64,000 bases of DNA from Nageia nagi (Eukaryota > Pinophyta). Of the stretch, positions 9,951-24,600 are shown one piece after another (the first letter of the stretch is position 1; each line of letters opens with the position of its first letter). The stretch spans positions 17,794,001 through 17,858,000 of the forward strand of contig JBITNC010000002.1 in the NCBI GenBank assembly GCA_050084985.1. Direction: 5' to 3'. A model generated the notes under the pieces. The model did no database searches. It was given only the letters and a program-made list of their open reading frames with translations, and had not been told where the DNA came from. A program made the position numbers and the translations under genes.

Positions 9951-10840
9951 TTGATGATTGTATTCAATTGATGATTGTATTCAATTTACAAAAGAAATTG
10001 AACATGATAGTAAGATACCTTTCCTAGATGTACTAGTGTATAAAAAGATAATGGGGATTTAGGACATGAGGTATATAGAAAAAAGACACATACGAACATA
10101 TACTTACATGCCTCATCTCATCATCATTATGCTCAAAAGATGAGGGTTCTTAATACTCTTATAACTAGAGCTCTTGAAATTTCAAATAATGACCATATAC
10201 ATAAGGAGAAAATGCATATAACTAAAGCACTAATGAGTAATGGTTATTCTACTAAAAAGATTAGAGATGCATGGAATAAGATAGAAAGAGGAAAAATAAT
10301 GAGAGACTAGACCATAATAATACTAATTCATACATAGGGGTAGTCTACCTTCCCTATATCAAGGGTTTAAGTGATAATTTAGCTAAAGTATTAATGAGAG
10401 CACATATCAAGTCAATTTTTCTTCCTCTCAATAAATTAGAGAACATGTTCATATCTATGAAGGACCACTTAGAGCCCTTACAATATAAAGGTGTATATAA
10501 GATAAGTGTGTGAGTGTGGAACTTGTTACATTGGTGAAACAAGAAGGTCAATATGTGAAAGAGTTAAAGAACATTGTGCAGATTTACAATATAATAGAAT
10601 AATCAAATTTGCCCTTGTTGAACATGTAGGTAAGACTAAACATCATATACTCATGAATAAGATTGAAGTCTTGGCTAGATGTGATAAATTCCAAGAATGA
10701 AGAATTAGAGAAGCTATTGAAATTAAACTTAACCCTAATAATATTAATAGAGACCAAGGTATTGAGATTAGTAGGGCATGGTTACTTATTATTGACGTAA
10801 TTTACAAACATAGAAGGAAAAATAATATGATACTAAAATA
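9951..10840 (+). mobile_element. 5'-truncated Penelope-like element (GIY-YIG type)
   Basis: Read with two frame changes, the plus strand gives a continuous Penelope-like C-terminal half: the FTKEIEHDSKIPFLDVLVY block and VYRKKTHTNIYLHASSHHHY block of the reverse transcriptase end, a linker with NGYSTKKIRDAW and YIKGLSDNLAKVL, then the endonuclease. Penelope-like elements are retroelements that use a GIY-YIG nuclease in place of an integrase and are reported in conifers, possibly acquired from arthropods. The catalytic palm of the reverse transcriptase is absent. The left junction carries a perfect 17-bp tandem duplication (TTGATGATTGTATTCAA, 9951-9967 and 9968-9984). Confidence 0.85.
10506..10800 (+). 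pseudogene. GIY-YIG endonuclease domain of the Penelope-like element
   Basis: The frame reads CECGTCYIGETRRSICERVKEH, combining the Cys pair CECGTC, the Y-I-G of the GIY-YIG core and the conserved Arg two turns later. A second half follows after a TGA at 10698-10700: RIREAIEIKLNPNNINRDQG, carrying the conserved Glu and Asn region. The nuclease would nick target DNA to prime reverse transcription. The internal stop and upstream frame changes show it is dead. Confidence 0.85.
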
Positions 10841-12471
10841 GCCATAACTTTTGCATTTTAACTCGGTTTTTCTTGTTCTTTACAATGTTGGAAAGATATT
10901 TTTATGTAGAATTTAACTATATTTATCTTTTTGGTATTTTTTTAATGATAGAGGGACGACATTGATCTTAGAAAATTAGGTATTACTTATCTCTACTTAA
11001 AGAAGAAGGTTACACTTTATTTTCTTCATTTTGTTATTTTGAAGATGGATCCCACATATTGAACTCGATACGTCAATAAGTTAAATTCATATACAAGTCA
11101 ATGTAAAACCACTAAAGAAAATCTTAACATGTCTTTTCCATATTTTGAATCAACATTCCTTAGTTAACTTGGATGATATCAATTCAACATTGATATTTAT
11201 ATGGATAATAGAGACACAAAGATGAGTCAAGGGAACTGCCCTTAATCTTGAATTCCAAAATGCCTTTCTTTCATTTGATTTTATGGAGTTTCATGCCATA
11301 GCCCTGACCCTAGTATTTGTTTTCCGTAAGAACAAAATCTGGATAGCAGCACTATTTCAAACTTCAAAAGTAAGAAATTAATACCATTTTATTAGTACTT
11401 TAATTCGATGCGGATATTCACACCTACTATTGATTTTTGTTAGAACGAAAAATTATTGTAGGCCATAACTTACACTCCAAGTTCCAACTAAATGCTATTA
11501 GTACTTGATGCGATTTTAATATTTATTATACTGATTTTTGGTGGAACGAAAATTTCTTGTTTTTATTTTTCATCAAATGTCAAAATTCGCGGGATTTTTA
11601 TGTTAAATTTGGCCGGACTGTTAGTCACTTCATATTCACAACATTGAATTTTCTTCAAGTTTTTACCGACTGTAAACTTCAGTATGTAAAGTAATTTCAA
11701 ATCTGTGGTGCATAGACTATGTGCAAAGCTAACCAGAACATACCGCCTTTAGGAAGAGAAATTGCATACAGCCATGAATGGTTTATTTGATCAAAAGAAC
11801 TGAATCATATCAAGGTCAGGACACTGTCATTGACTGAAAAAATTTGAATCCCAGGTTTCTGTTGTGCAGCATCATTGTTCCAAGGAAAATCTATTCCATA
11901 ACATTTCAATTTATTGTTTACCTTTAGCAATCAATAAATACACTCAGCATCATTCTATTCAAGCAGCAAACCATAGCATTTTTTCCTTCTCATAGTGCTC
12001 CTATTTTACAGATTCAATTTCATTGAACGAGTGCAAAGGTTCCCTATAATGCAATTGGGTAGCCAATTAATGCGGCAACAGAAGCATCACTGGGAAAACG
12101 ATGCAGCTGACCTAAAAAATCCAGTAGCAATCACTATTGAAACATACACTATCACATTTGTGCTCAAGGAATGGCCTTGAAATTGGTAAGCAGATATCAA
12201 CCCAAACAACTTGAGTTTCTGAGGCTTAGCTTTGCCATTCTCATATGCTCTTTGCTCTTTTATAAAACCAAATAATCTAGTTGCTTAAATTGAAACTACA
12301 CTCCGCTTATTCTTTTATGCAATCTTTAGTTTCCTTAGTGACAACTGTGGACTATGAAGATGCAAGCGTAGACGCTTTACCTTCATTATAGATGATGTTT
12401 GATGATTCCACCAGCAGAGGCAGTGTAACCCATGATATCTTGAACAAAAGCACCCCTAATCTTCAAAATCA
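10841..12471. other. 3' flank of the carrier gene
   Basis: No coding frame I can support. Two degenerate copies of a 60-bp unit ending GTTAGAACGAAAAATTATTG / GGTGGAACGAAAATTTCTTG lie at about 11396-11460 and 11505-11560. The 3' untranslated region of the carrier gene should lie in the right part; possible minus-strand polyadenylation signals exist (for example TTTATT on the plus strand near 11911), but which is used cannot be told. Confidence 0.4.
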
Positions 12472-12601
12472 TCAAGATAGCTCTGCACGGTGCACCATGT
12501 ATTTGACAACTTCATAGAATGAAACTACAATTCCAACAGAGGGACCAGCACGTGCAACTCTTGGTCCTGCACCCGCAAATAATCCCCTTACTCCTCCATC
12601 C
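12472..12601 (-). CDS. MTM1: Carrier gene exon 10 (last coding)
   Basis: 130 nt including TGA (12472-12474), residues 295-337. Reads DGGVRGLFAGAGPRVARAGP then SVGIVVSFYEVVKYMVHRAELS, the last carrier helix and C-terminus. Acceptor CCTTCAG|G. Confidence 0.93.
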
Positions 12602-15600
12602 CTGAAGGAGAACATTCTTTAGCCTAAGGCGTACAGGAATCATACGTTTGGCTCATAATGCATTCTATGACATACATGGACGCAAAGGCATTAGCAAGTA
12701 TGCAAAAAACACTTACCTCCAAATTTCCATCAGTGTTCTCCTGATGCTTGTGTTCAATGCTTTCACTGGATCCTTCTGAAATTGAAGTGGTTTAAAGTCA
12801 TTTAGAAACAACATAAATGTCTGTAAGTTCAACACCAGAAATGATGAACAAAGAATTTGTGAAAAATTGTTCACTCAGCTGTTTCAGCTGTAAAAAGCTT
12901 TCCAGTCAGTTATGTTATCAACTAGATTCTAGAATCATATGTTAGACTCTAGAGATTACCTCTTTAACTAGATTTTAGCATCTGTAAAGAGATTGCCTCT
13001 GTAACTGGATTCTTAGCACAACGTTTTTGAGAGTACCTCTGTTTGCCGTCTTGTTTTAGCAACATCCAACGGACATGTGGCAGCAGCAGCGATCCCACCA
13101 GCTATTATACCAGCTGAAAAATTTGCACCCAAAATGCTCAAGGCATTCGTCTCAGTATCAACCAACACAAGTAGGTGTCGCCTCAACTGTGAAAGAATAT
13201 GGAAGAACCGTTCACTATCATCATAAATACACACACAAGAAAAAACAGAAGACATATACCATATAGTTCAAAGAAAGAAACTAATAGAAGTGTCCATAGC
13301 ATCTTCTGAAAATCAGTTAACAAAATTGAAACAAGTAAGAGCAGTCTATGTTGACAAGGATTAAATGGACACAAAATCAAGTCAAACATGGATTAAGCAA
13401 GCAAGCCAGAGCAGGAAAGCATGCAACAACCAGAAGGTCAAAAATGAAATCTGGGGTGCTTTCTTTAAAGAGTTTACATCACCATACTTTGTTCTGCAAT
13501 TTCAATGAAAAAATGTAACAGATCCATCATATTTCTTGTCATAATGAATGATCAAATAAGCTGAAATCTGTTAATAAATATTCAGAGGGAAATGAGAAAA
13601 ACGATGATCATGAAATATTCTTGTGTCATTCAAATCACAAGTTCCTTATAGAACAAACATGTCAACGTAGAACACGAGGATGGAAAGAATAAAGAATGCA
13701 TGCGTAAGCTATTGACATAGGAATGAAAACTAGCAAAAGAAGTACAAGAAGACAGGAAGAAAATGACAGTTCAATCCTGTGAAGGAGAGGTCCTGGAGCG
13801 GAGGTAGCTAGGAATGGGTTCCAGGGCAAAGTTGGAGTCCCCAATCTATGGAGACGGCTTCTTTTGGGGCGGTTCTGGCCAGACCGTATTTAACTATTTT
13901 GAATTTGAGTAAGACGGGAAATATCCAGCTTTCAAACTGGAAGAAATAAAACCCAACCAGCCAATGCGGGTAGGGGGGAGAAACACCCTGCCAAGAACCA
14001 TAGATGAAAACCAATATGAAGGAGGTTACTCCTCAGGGCATCCAAACTTTTTGGATATCTTTGTTTCTCTATTCCTAGGTTCTGGGAACTTGCCCATGTC
14101 CTTTTCCCAACTATATGGTTAGTTTGTAATGCTTAATATACAAGGTTTTAAGCCCTTATTCCTAAAGGGCTCTAATGCTTTCTTGTAGCTTTTAGCTTGA
14201 CAGATCTCTGAACTTCAAGGATATCTTTCTAAAAATACTCATGTAAAAGGTTTGAGGACCCTTTCAAAACCCATTCTTTACCACCAATAAAAAACACTAT
14301 CCAACTACCTTAAAAGGTCATACTGAAACAAATGAAATAGACGAGCTGCAGGCCCAATAGATACAACGTATATTAAAGTACATAAGCTCATGCCCTCCTA
14401 TCAGTTAGGACTTAGGCCAATGCAAAATCATTTGTTAAATTGATCCATTCGTACACATTTTTCTAAAATTCTCATCATCTTTACCTTGGTTTGAAAAATC
14501 GCAAGAATTCCCATTGAGTTTCGCCACAAGGAAGAAAATTGCCCTCGCACTCACAAATGAGTTTCCATGAGTTCAAGGTGAGAAACTCACGATGCGAAAA
14601 GACAGCCAAATACTGTAGAAATGGGTAATTTAGGAAATATGGGTATTTTTTGGGTCATTTCATCCCTATTTCACACAATTTTGCTCTACATGTCTGCATT
14701 TTGAGAATCCAAAGTTTCTCCATTAAGCTCAAGCTTTTCATTGTAGATTTCAAACTTTCCAATGGGAATTTGAAGTCATTTAGCAAGTCAACCAAGGGTT
14801 TTCAATATTCATAATAAAATTTAAAAGGTAGGATTTTTTATTTTTTTTCTAAAGAAATTTCTTTTTTGTTTTGGTCTTTGTTCATTTATACCATACCCAT
14901 ATTTGAAATAGGTATTTTGTAGGGTTAGGTTTTTTTATCAAACTCTTTTTTTTTTTCATTTTCTTGTTTTGAGTTGATTAATATATCCCATTACTGCTTT
15001 ATACATTATTTGTGCTTTGTAGATTCACTAAAAATTAGGGTTTTTATTTTTTTCAAGCAAAATCATCTATTTTTTTGGTATGCCCATAACTCAAATGGGT
15101 GATTTTGTTTGCAAATGGCTTCCAAAGATGAAGGCTATTTATCTCCATTACCAAGGAAGGACCTTGTTTGGAAGCATGGGAAGAAGGGTCTTCTTCCAAA
15201 TCAAGTTATTTGTAACTATTGCAAGAAAAGTTACAAGGGTGGTATTCATAGGTTCAAATACCATTTTGCGAGGGTACCTGATTAGGATGTAGGGCTTTCC
15301 AATGTTGTGGACCCTACTTTGTTCCAAGGTAGAGAAGAAGATAGAAATAAAAGAACTAGGGTTGCAGTTGGAGCAAGGATTGGCAACTATGGCTTTGGTG
15401 ATTGCGCACCTCGTGAGTCAAAATTAGCATCGAAGTCTATTTTTGGCCCACATGTTCAATCTTTGAGTGGTGATATCATAGAGAGGAAAATTGTAATGAA
15501 GCGTTTCTTTGTTCCTCATGGAGAGGCACACCATTCCCTTGATACTCCAACATGGGAGAAAGAAAAGGTCAATGTAGCTTGAGCAATGGCTGCAAATTTT

Positions 15601-18600
15601 TCGTACTATTTGAACATTTATTTAAATGTTGCAAATAGTCCTTACTAGGATGCCATGGTGATGACATTCACTACAATTGAAAGAGGGATGAAGCCCCCTA
15701 TCGCAAAGGATTTGAGTGGTTCGTTGTTTGAGGATGTAAACACACATCCCCGGTTAGATAAGCAAAAGAAGGTTTGGTGCAAACATGGATGCAATATTTT
15801 ATCAAATGGGTGGGTAGCTGTGAGGAGTTGCACACTCATCAACTTCATGGTGGCTTCAAGTGGATCAATGATTGATGCATTCAAGAGGTCCAAAATACAC
15901 TACTACTTTTCAAATAGATGGAGGAGGTGGTGATGGAAGTGAGTGTGAATAATGTTGTCCAAGTAGTGATAGACACCACTACAACATATGTAGTTGCAAG
16001 GAGACTTCTTGAGGAGAAGTATCCCACTTTGTTTTGGAGCCCATGTGCAGCCCATTGCATCAACCTTATGCTCAAGGACATTGGCAAGCTCACATGGATT
16101 AAAAGTGTGGTTGAAGAAGCTAAATAATTACAAAATTCATCTACAACCACACTTCGTTGCTTTGTTTGATAAGAGAGCTTACAAGTGGCAAGGAGATTAT
16201 TCATCTAGGTATCATTCGATTTGCCTCCAATTTCATTGCATTACAAAGCCTTTCAGATGCACAAGCTTCTCTTAAGAGGATGTTTGTGAGTGAGCGGTGG
16301 ATGGGGTCTCCTTTTTGCCACAAGGAAGATGGAGAGGTGGTAATCAAGATAGTGTTCAACGATTGTTTTTTGAAGCGTTCGTGAGGTCATGAAGGTAATT
16401 TAAATGTGCCCTTTTATGTTTTTTAAATTTTTAGTTTGCAACTTTGTATTTCTAAATTTAAATTTGTAAATCAAAATTTCTTTTTTTCTATGATTTTTAG
16501 ACGACAAAACCTTTGATCAAGGTTCTTCACCTTGTAGATGGTGATTTGATGCCAATGGGCTAACTCAATGAGGCCATGGATAGGGCGAATGAGGCTATCC
16601 AACATTTTTATTGCAAAGATAGACATAAATTGGATCCCATTTGGCATATCATTAATAGGAGATGGACTAAGCAACTCCATCAACCTTTACAATCAACAAG
16701 GTACCATTTGAATCCCAAGTTTTTTTTTACTACGATGATTTTGAGCCCAATGAGGAGGTTATGGATGGCCTCTATACTTGCATAGAGAGGACGATCCCTA
16801 AGGATCACATCAGAGAACTAATCCCCATTGGGTTGTAAGCCTACAAGAAAGTTGAGGGGAGAGTTTCTCTTTCATTCTTTGTAGAAAGTCGAGGACAACC
16901 TTGCAACCATGTAAATCTTTAAAATTCAATAAAAGTAGCATCTTTTCAGAATTTACATAATGTACAATCCAAAAGAAATTTTTTAGATGTCATTTATTTT
17001 TTGCAAATTTGTGATGGGAAGCTAATGGTGCTTGGTCATTAAATTTTTCAAAGGCTAGCAGTGTGTATATTGAGTCATCCTTGTAATATTGTTGGGTATG
17101 AACGCAATTGGCCATATTATTTAAGAGTATTCATGCTAAGAAATGCAACAATTTCAATTTGAGTTAGCAACACCTCAATGACCTTGTCCTCATCCATACA
17201 ATCTTTGCCTTCACCTCAAAGCGTCGCACAATGTCATCAACCTTGATGGGATGGATCCACTGGCAGATTAGGATGTTGAAGATGCAGAACCTCAATTCAC
17301 TACGGAGGAAATCAATGTGTTTGACAGGGAAATGACAGAAGGTGTAGAGGCAACAATTGGTATGGAGCATGAGGACATACCTAAGAATCTTGTTGAGGCT
17401 GAAGTTGCAAATTTGCCACTTCCACATCCATCATCTAGAACGAGACTAAGCACATATATGAGATTGAAGGAAAAGAAGAATGTAATTTAGAACTACTTTA
17501 CAGTTTAAACTTTAAATGGTTGTATTTTTTATGATCATAAATTATGAATGTACTTGTTTCATTGAAATCTAATATAAAATTGACTTTGGAACTCATTAAT
17601 TTCATATTTACATAGTTTTTTGTATATTTTTTTCATAAAATGTTCAAGGTTTTTTTGTCGAGTAATCTTCAAGATGTCGAGTACTCTTTGAGTCCAAGTA
17701 TTCCAACTATGATCTCTACTAGTTTAAAAAGAAATGGTGAGATCAAATAAATTACGAAAAACATTTGTTCAACTCAGAAGTTGATACCAATTTGAAGAAG
17801 AAACCTAATCAATGTTCTTATAATATATGATCTAGATTGAAAACTAAGTTGATCCAAAATTGAATTCAAGTTATAAGAAAAAAAACTTTATGTAATTCAT
17901 TTCAAACTAAATATTATTCATATTGGGATGATAAGGAAGAAGGCAAATTTCAAATCCTCTCTATCCCTTATTCTATCTTGCACAATGGTCTTTTCAATCA
18001 ATAAAGAGCTCAGAGTGGGGAAATTAAGAGTGATATAATAAACCAAAAGGTCCTAAATGGTTGTTTGGTGACTTATGTATCATTATATTATATTTGGTTT
18101 AGTATTTATGTAGCAGGTGTAATTTAAAGAAAACAAGATTCATTCCTAGAGTCTATAATAAGATTATATAATGGAAACTAGTAGAAATGTTAGGTTTTTG
18201 AGGGAAAAGCTAGTGTTTCCTTTTATTTTAAGTAGAATTTAATTGATAGCTGCCATTAACGCTCTACATCAGGTTAAAAACTCTTAATGCATGGAGTTTT
18301 ATAGGATCCGTGTAAATGAGTGGCACTTTTTCTAGAAATCAAGTATCAACAAATGGTATTAAAAAATTGCTAGACTTGGGATGGGGAGAACTTGTATTCT
18401 TAATTTTTTAAACAATTAATCAAGTTCTATTACAAGTTTTTTGAAAGAAGATTTTGCTTGTTCATTTGGATGTCATGGCCACCAATAACAACTATCCCTA
18501 TTCCCAAATTCAATGGTCAAAATTTTGATTACTAAAGCATCAAAATAAGGACTGTCAACTATTTTAGCACACAAGGAATTATAATACCAAACCTTCCTCT

Positions 18601-21600
18601 TGCAATGATCTTTTGTCTCGATGCACTGGTTTAATTAGTGGTAACGCAATTTAGACACTATGACCAACACAATAATCGTGCAATGGAACAATGATATAAT
18701 ATTATTGATGAAAGTGAAGAGACAAATACAACAAGAGTTACAATGCAATGATAAGAAACTCTCACCATGATGATAGCAATGGACTTGGTTATTCTATGAG
18801 GAGCACCACCACTTGCTCAACTCAACAACCAATCCAACAAAACCACTATCACAACCTCACAAAGAGAACCTTCTTAGAACAAAACTCCAACCTTCTCTTC
18901 AATTGGATAATCGTAAATACAATACAACACTTGACACACTTATGACACTAAGACTCAAGACTCATCATACATATATAAAATTCTTCACAACTTCACAACT
19001 CACTCATAACTTCAACTCAACTTGACTTGACTTGCACTTGACTCCCCCTAGACTTTGCAATAGACTTGTGCTCAACTTGCCTTACATGCTCATAGCACTT
19101 CTTTATTTATAGGCTAGAGAAGGTATCTAGATTTCTATACAAGTTGAATTTTAAAATACATTATATCTCCATCTCTAGAAATATCCAAACCACTTTTAGA
19201 AATATCCATGAGATGTCACATAACCCTTTTCTAGAAACCCTTTTTAAATATCAACAACCACTTCCACACCATCCAAAGTCCTTGTGCCACATAATCCTAT
19301 GGATAATTTTAGAACATGTATCTTTTAGATATTACCCATGGATATTTCCTCCAATTACCATTACTTACTTTTACCATTAACCTTTCACCATTTCCCATTT
19401 ACTATTTTACTTTTTACCAAACTTCAACATAAAGCCCCCATAGTACACTTGTACTACTAATCATTGTTACGTCCATATCTCTTTATTCTGGCTGCATCGT
19501 TATTCCATTGCAGCTATAACTGTAGCTTATTTGTGCACCACTATCTTACACAACAAGTTGGCTGCTAGGCACTATTATGGATTGTGACACATACCAGTTA
19601 CATAGATATACTATATACTTACTAGAAAAATTTAATGATGACAGGACCTTGTTGACTTTAATAATTTATGGGATATTGTTGATTCTGGTTATGATGAGCC
19701 AATACTATTACTCAAAATAATACGCAAGCAAAAAACAACTAGAAGAAAAACTTGTTGGCACTGCACAATATTCAATCAACTCTTAATAAGAGTTTATTTT
19801 CAAGAATTGTATATGCAAAATCAGCCAAGGATGCTTGGAAGGCTCTAAAAAAGGTCTACCAAGGTAGTGATCAAGTAAATGGTGTCAAGCTGCAAACATT
19901 TGAAAGAGAAAGGTTGAAAAATGAGGTTGTATTGAAGAAAAAATTGAGAACTCTTAACACCTAAGTGGAACCGTGTAGCTATCATTGTTAATGAAAAAAA
20001 GGATTTGACTAAGTTGGAGTTTGATCATTTTGTGGGTTTTCTCATGTCACATGAAGAGAGATTAAAAAACATCTTTAGTGAAGGTGTTAAACAATGTTTC
20101 AAAGAATGATGAGGACGAGGAAGATGATAATATCGGAAATTTTAGATAATTTTTGTAATATAACTTATAAATCATTTGTTTTACACCCATACCTACAAAG
20201 AAAGACCTAGAGGGATCATAAATCCAATTGCTAAGAGTATGATCACCACCTACTCCAACCGATACAATGTCATTAATTAGCTGAAGAACACTCAAACAAA
20301 AATCTTCTATTCAACCTTCTAAAATTTCTCAATAACATATGAAAGTTTTATATTAAGCTTTAAAGAAAGAAACAAAACCTAAGTGTCTCAATGTGGTAAC
20401 TTTTGCCACTATGGTTGATACTTGAAAACCACAATATAAAGATATCAAATTTGATCCTTCATAATTGCCTAACAAAGACATTATTAATTAGAGTTTGTCA
20501 TTCATTATACATCAAAGTAGATGTTTTAGGAAAAGAATTAAAGTCTTAATGGATACATAATCAAGTCTTAACATTTAATATACTGCTTTCCTTCGGCTTT
20601 TTAAAGAAGAAAATCTGACTCCTAAATCAACCGTGAAAATTAGATATTCTGACAATGAGAGAAAGATTTTCTTCCTTATAATATCCTCTTAGGTAGACCT
20701 TGGATCCATGCCATGAAAAGTATTCCTTCTACCTTACATGGGTCTATTAAGTTTGAATAGAATGGTGTTACCTACAAGAACATAGTAGATGAAGAACCAT
20801 ACAAATATTGTCATGCAGTCAAAATAGACGCACCAAAACTTCGCTTCGTTCTTCACAATGAAATCTCTTATGAAATCACAAACCCATCTCATATAAAAAT
20901 AATTGAATAATTAAATGCAACAACATGAATACTGAAAAAGCAGAAAATCAGACTCCAATCAGATACATCAGCATCAGATAAGAGGTATCAAATTAGCAAT
21001 TTTCAAATTCCAGAATCATTGCACAACTTCGGCAGAACAAAAAATACCCAAGTCCAAAATGTCCCAGAAAATATCCACTTTCTGGGACACCCATATTAGA
21101 GCACTCGTTTTCTAAGCTTTCTAAGTCAAAACACCAAAAGTCTGGCCAGCAGATTGTATATCACGCAAACAATGCCTAGAAACAGCTGTCAGACTGTCAA
21201 GTTGCAATTTCAGCCACAATTCACAATTCAAAACAGGTATACAAGTTCACGAAAGGTAAACATCTGGAAAATTATACTGATGGGTGAGGTTTTCCATGGA
21301 ATAATGAAAAAATATGGATAGGAAGGCTGAAAGGTTTTTAAACATTTCAAGTGCACGCGAATTGCGCATTCATTGCAAACTCTTATATGAATTTTCAAAA
21401 GGGATCTATGCAATAATGCATGCATATGCAACATAAAAGAAATTGGAAAGGAAGTGAAGTGAACCACAAAAAAAAATCACCGGTTCAAGAATTGTCCAGC
21501 AAATTGCAGAAAAGGGAACATCACGAGCTAGCTGAGTTCCTGCTCCAGTCCAGAGAATCTGCAATCCCTGAACTACATAGAACTGGATATGCATTAGTAT

Positions 21601-24600
21601 CCACTTCAATATTTCCTTCCAAATACTCTTTCTTTCAAATACTGTTATACGGTATACCATAGACAAAAAGACACAAGTTATGGATAAAATATCAACAAAA
21701 TGAATGTCATAGCATGCAGCCATGCACATGACCGTACACCAATGTCAGACAAAATTATCCAAATTCTACTTCAATACTTATAGAGACTATGTTTTCCTTT
21801 AAAGACAGTTACATAACTGAAACAAGATGGGGCTGGATGAAACAAATTATTGAAAAATGTGCCTCTGCATGCATGTTATCATATATACATCCCTGCACAA
21901 TGATCCCAAATCTAGCTGTATGCACACATGTTGCATATATATGAGGCTACATGTAATGTCCCCAATTTTGAGTCCCATTTATCCTATGTATTTTCCATGT
22001 TATTATTTTGTCACTAAGAGTGGAACATCCTCTTTTCATTGTAGATATGCATGTTTTATTTTTAAATTAAATAAAAAAAGTGTGTTAGGTATTTAGAGGT
22101 GTTTTAAGTGTCTAATTTAGCATGTGCTTAAAATGTTCTTAAGTGAATGTGGGCCCCTATAGGTGTATTAAGTGTTAGGAAGATCTAAAGGTTAGATTTA
22201 CACCTAAGAGATCTTTTGGCTGAGATCTAATCTCTAGTTAGGGTTACTTGTCTATATGTGTTATTAGGGTTTCATTTGCAAGGACACCTTCGATCACTTT
22301 ATAACTAATATTTTGGAGACATTGTTGGAGCAACAATCCTATTCCTTCTATGGAAGACCAACTACAGAAGTGGGCACCTTAGAGGAAGCTCAGCCTCTCG
22401 ATGATCAACTTAAGGATGACCAGCCTTGAGTTTCTTGTGGAGAATCCACCCAGGTTTCTTATTTGTGCTTCATTGATAATTCTGCATCAAATTTGAGGGT
22501 TTGAAACCCTAGACTGCAAAGATCAGCCAGTTGAAGGATTTTGAAGAGGTTTTTGTGCATGTTTAGACCTGATCTATCTTCCCAGGTGGATTGCCCGATT
22601 GTTGGGACTTCTTACTGATTTGCAAAACTTAGATAGCTATGTCGTACTAAAGTTCATCACATATAGATTTCATTCATATACTTTCATTAAAATCCAACTA
22701 TATTAAACCTACGACATGGACACTCCAAAAAGACTGTTTTTAGGGCATCGACATTGTACAATTAGTTGAACTTACAAAATTAAGTATGCAAATGCGGAAT
22801 TAATGATCAAATACACATAACAATGAAAATCAATAAAGCACACAAAATAATGCAAGAGATTTATATTGGTTCCTCACAATGTAGGAGTACATCTAGTTTA
22901 ACAATTCCTCTTCATCATTATGGGGATTTTACATGGATTTACAGATACAAGATCATGGAAAACCATGCCTCAAAGTTCAAACAATAACAATCCTTCCTAC
23001 CTCTGCAACTCCTCAAAAATCTCCATGAATCAAATGAATATGAACTCTTCAATATGAAAAGTCTCACAAAACTTCATTCAATCCTTGAACAATGAATCAC
23101 ACAAGTAGATATACAACCTTGGTGTAATGTCCCCAATTTCGAGAAACCTTGTTGAAGGCATAACTTTTGTCACAATCCATGGATTGTTGATTTGTCTTCT
23201 AGAATGAATAGAGAATCTTGTGGCAATTGTTTTGATAGGTCACACAGCATGGTTTTGTCAAGAAACGAGGAAGATATGGACTTTTGAAGATTTTCCCTTG
23301 GAGTTAGTTTCCTACTATCGCACATGCGAGACCCAGTTTATTAATATTGTATTTAGTGTCATTTGTGACACTTATAATTAATGGCCTGGCCCTATGAGGG
23401 GTATTAGGAGTGAATTATATTAGATTCGTAGTCTTAGTTATTTTATAATAAAAGTGGGCCATGTTTTGTAATAAGGAAATATATTATTCCTTAATTGCCC
23501 AATGTCTAGCTTAGGAGGAATCATTTGCCAATTAAGAGTTATTTACTCACTTTCCTAACTTAAGGGATTGCTTCCAACCTCCTTAACGTGGCCTTCTCAA
23601 GGTTACCCTTCTTTACTCTCCTTTTTCAGCTTATGCATTTCCCTTGTTAGAGAAGGTGGCTAATCTCCATTATGGGGAGCTCTCATTTCATCAAACTGAT
23701 GCTTATAAACTTTTGGCTTGGATGTTTCATAATGTGCAACTTCTTCCAATGCGTAGGCCTTCTAAACGACCATATTCATCGATGTAGGCAAGAATCCTCT
23801 AACCAAGCTTCTCAACGGCTCTTTCAACCCTTTTTCAAACAATGAGACGACCTCCTTAGGTGTGATTTGATCAACCAAGGTGATCTTTTGTTGGAATTTT
23901 GAGATATAAGAATCCAAGGACCCCTGCTACTTTACTAAGACCAAATCCCAAAAATATTCCTCCTTATCCTTCAAGTTAAAATGATTTAGGATACATCGGC
24001 CAAACTCATACATTATGCATACAAAGCTATGATCTCCCGTTTCTTGTTCATGGCGCCACCATGCCTAAGCCGTCCCATCAAGACATAGAATGGCCAATTG
24101 CAATACTTCTTCAAATAGACGGTTTAAGTGGGTGATCATTCTCAACTTATGCAATCATACCCTAGGTGAGACTCCTCCATCTCCGTCAAAGTTTGGAACC
24201 CTATCCATCCCTTTCACCTCATCATCCATACCTGGATCCAAATATGGCCCAGTGGGTAAAGGATGTCTCCCTCCTCGTGGATCTACACATTCATCTTTTT
24301 GTGATGTGGATCTCTGATTCTCCTTCTCATTTTTCCTTTACTCATTTTGCTTGAGGGCTTCAAGCAATTTTACCATCACATCTATGGCGGCATCCAACTT
24401 CTCCATTTTCAACTTGGATCCGAATACCCCCTTACTTTCCATTTTCACAAATGGCAAGATCAGGCTCTGATACCACTGTGATGTGCCAAAATTATTTTTA
24501 TGCCAGAAAACCCAATGTCTGACACCAAGACAAGAAATGATGCCAATCAAACAAATTAAGCTCAAAAATGCCAACGCCACACAAGGATGCTCAATTATGA

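Noticed and set aside
15645-16204. Minus-strand frames of 82 and 107 codons
   Set aside because: Antisense shadows of the hAT transposase relic.
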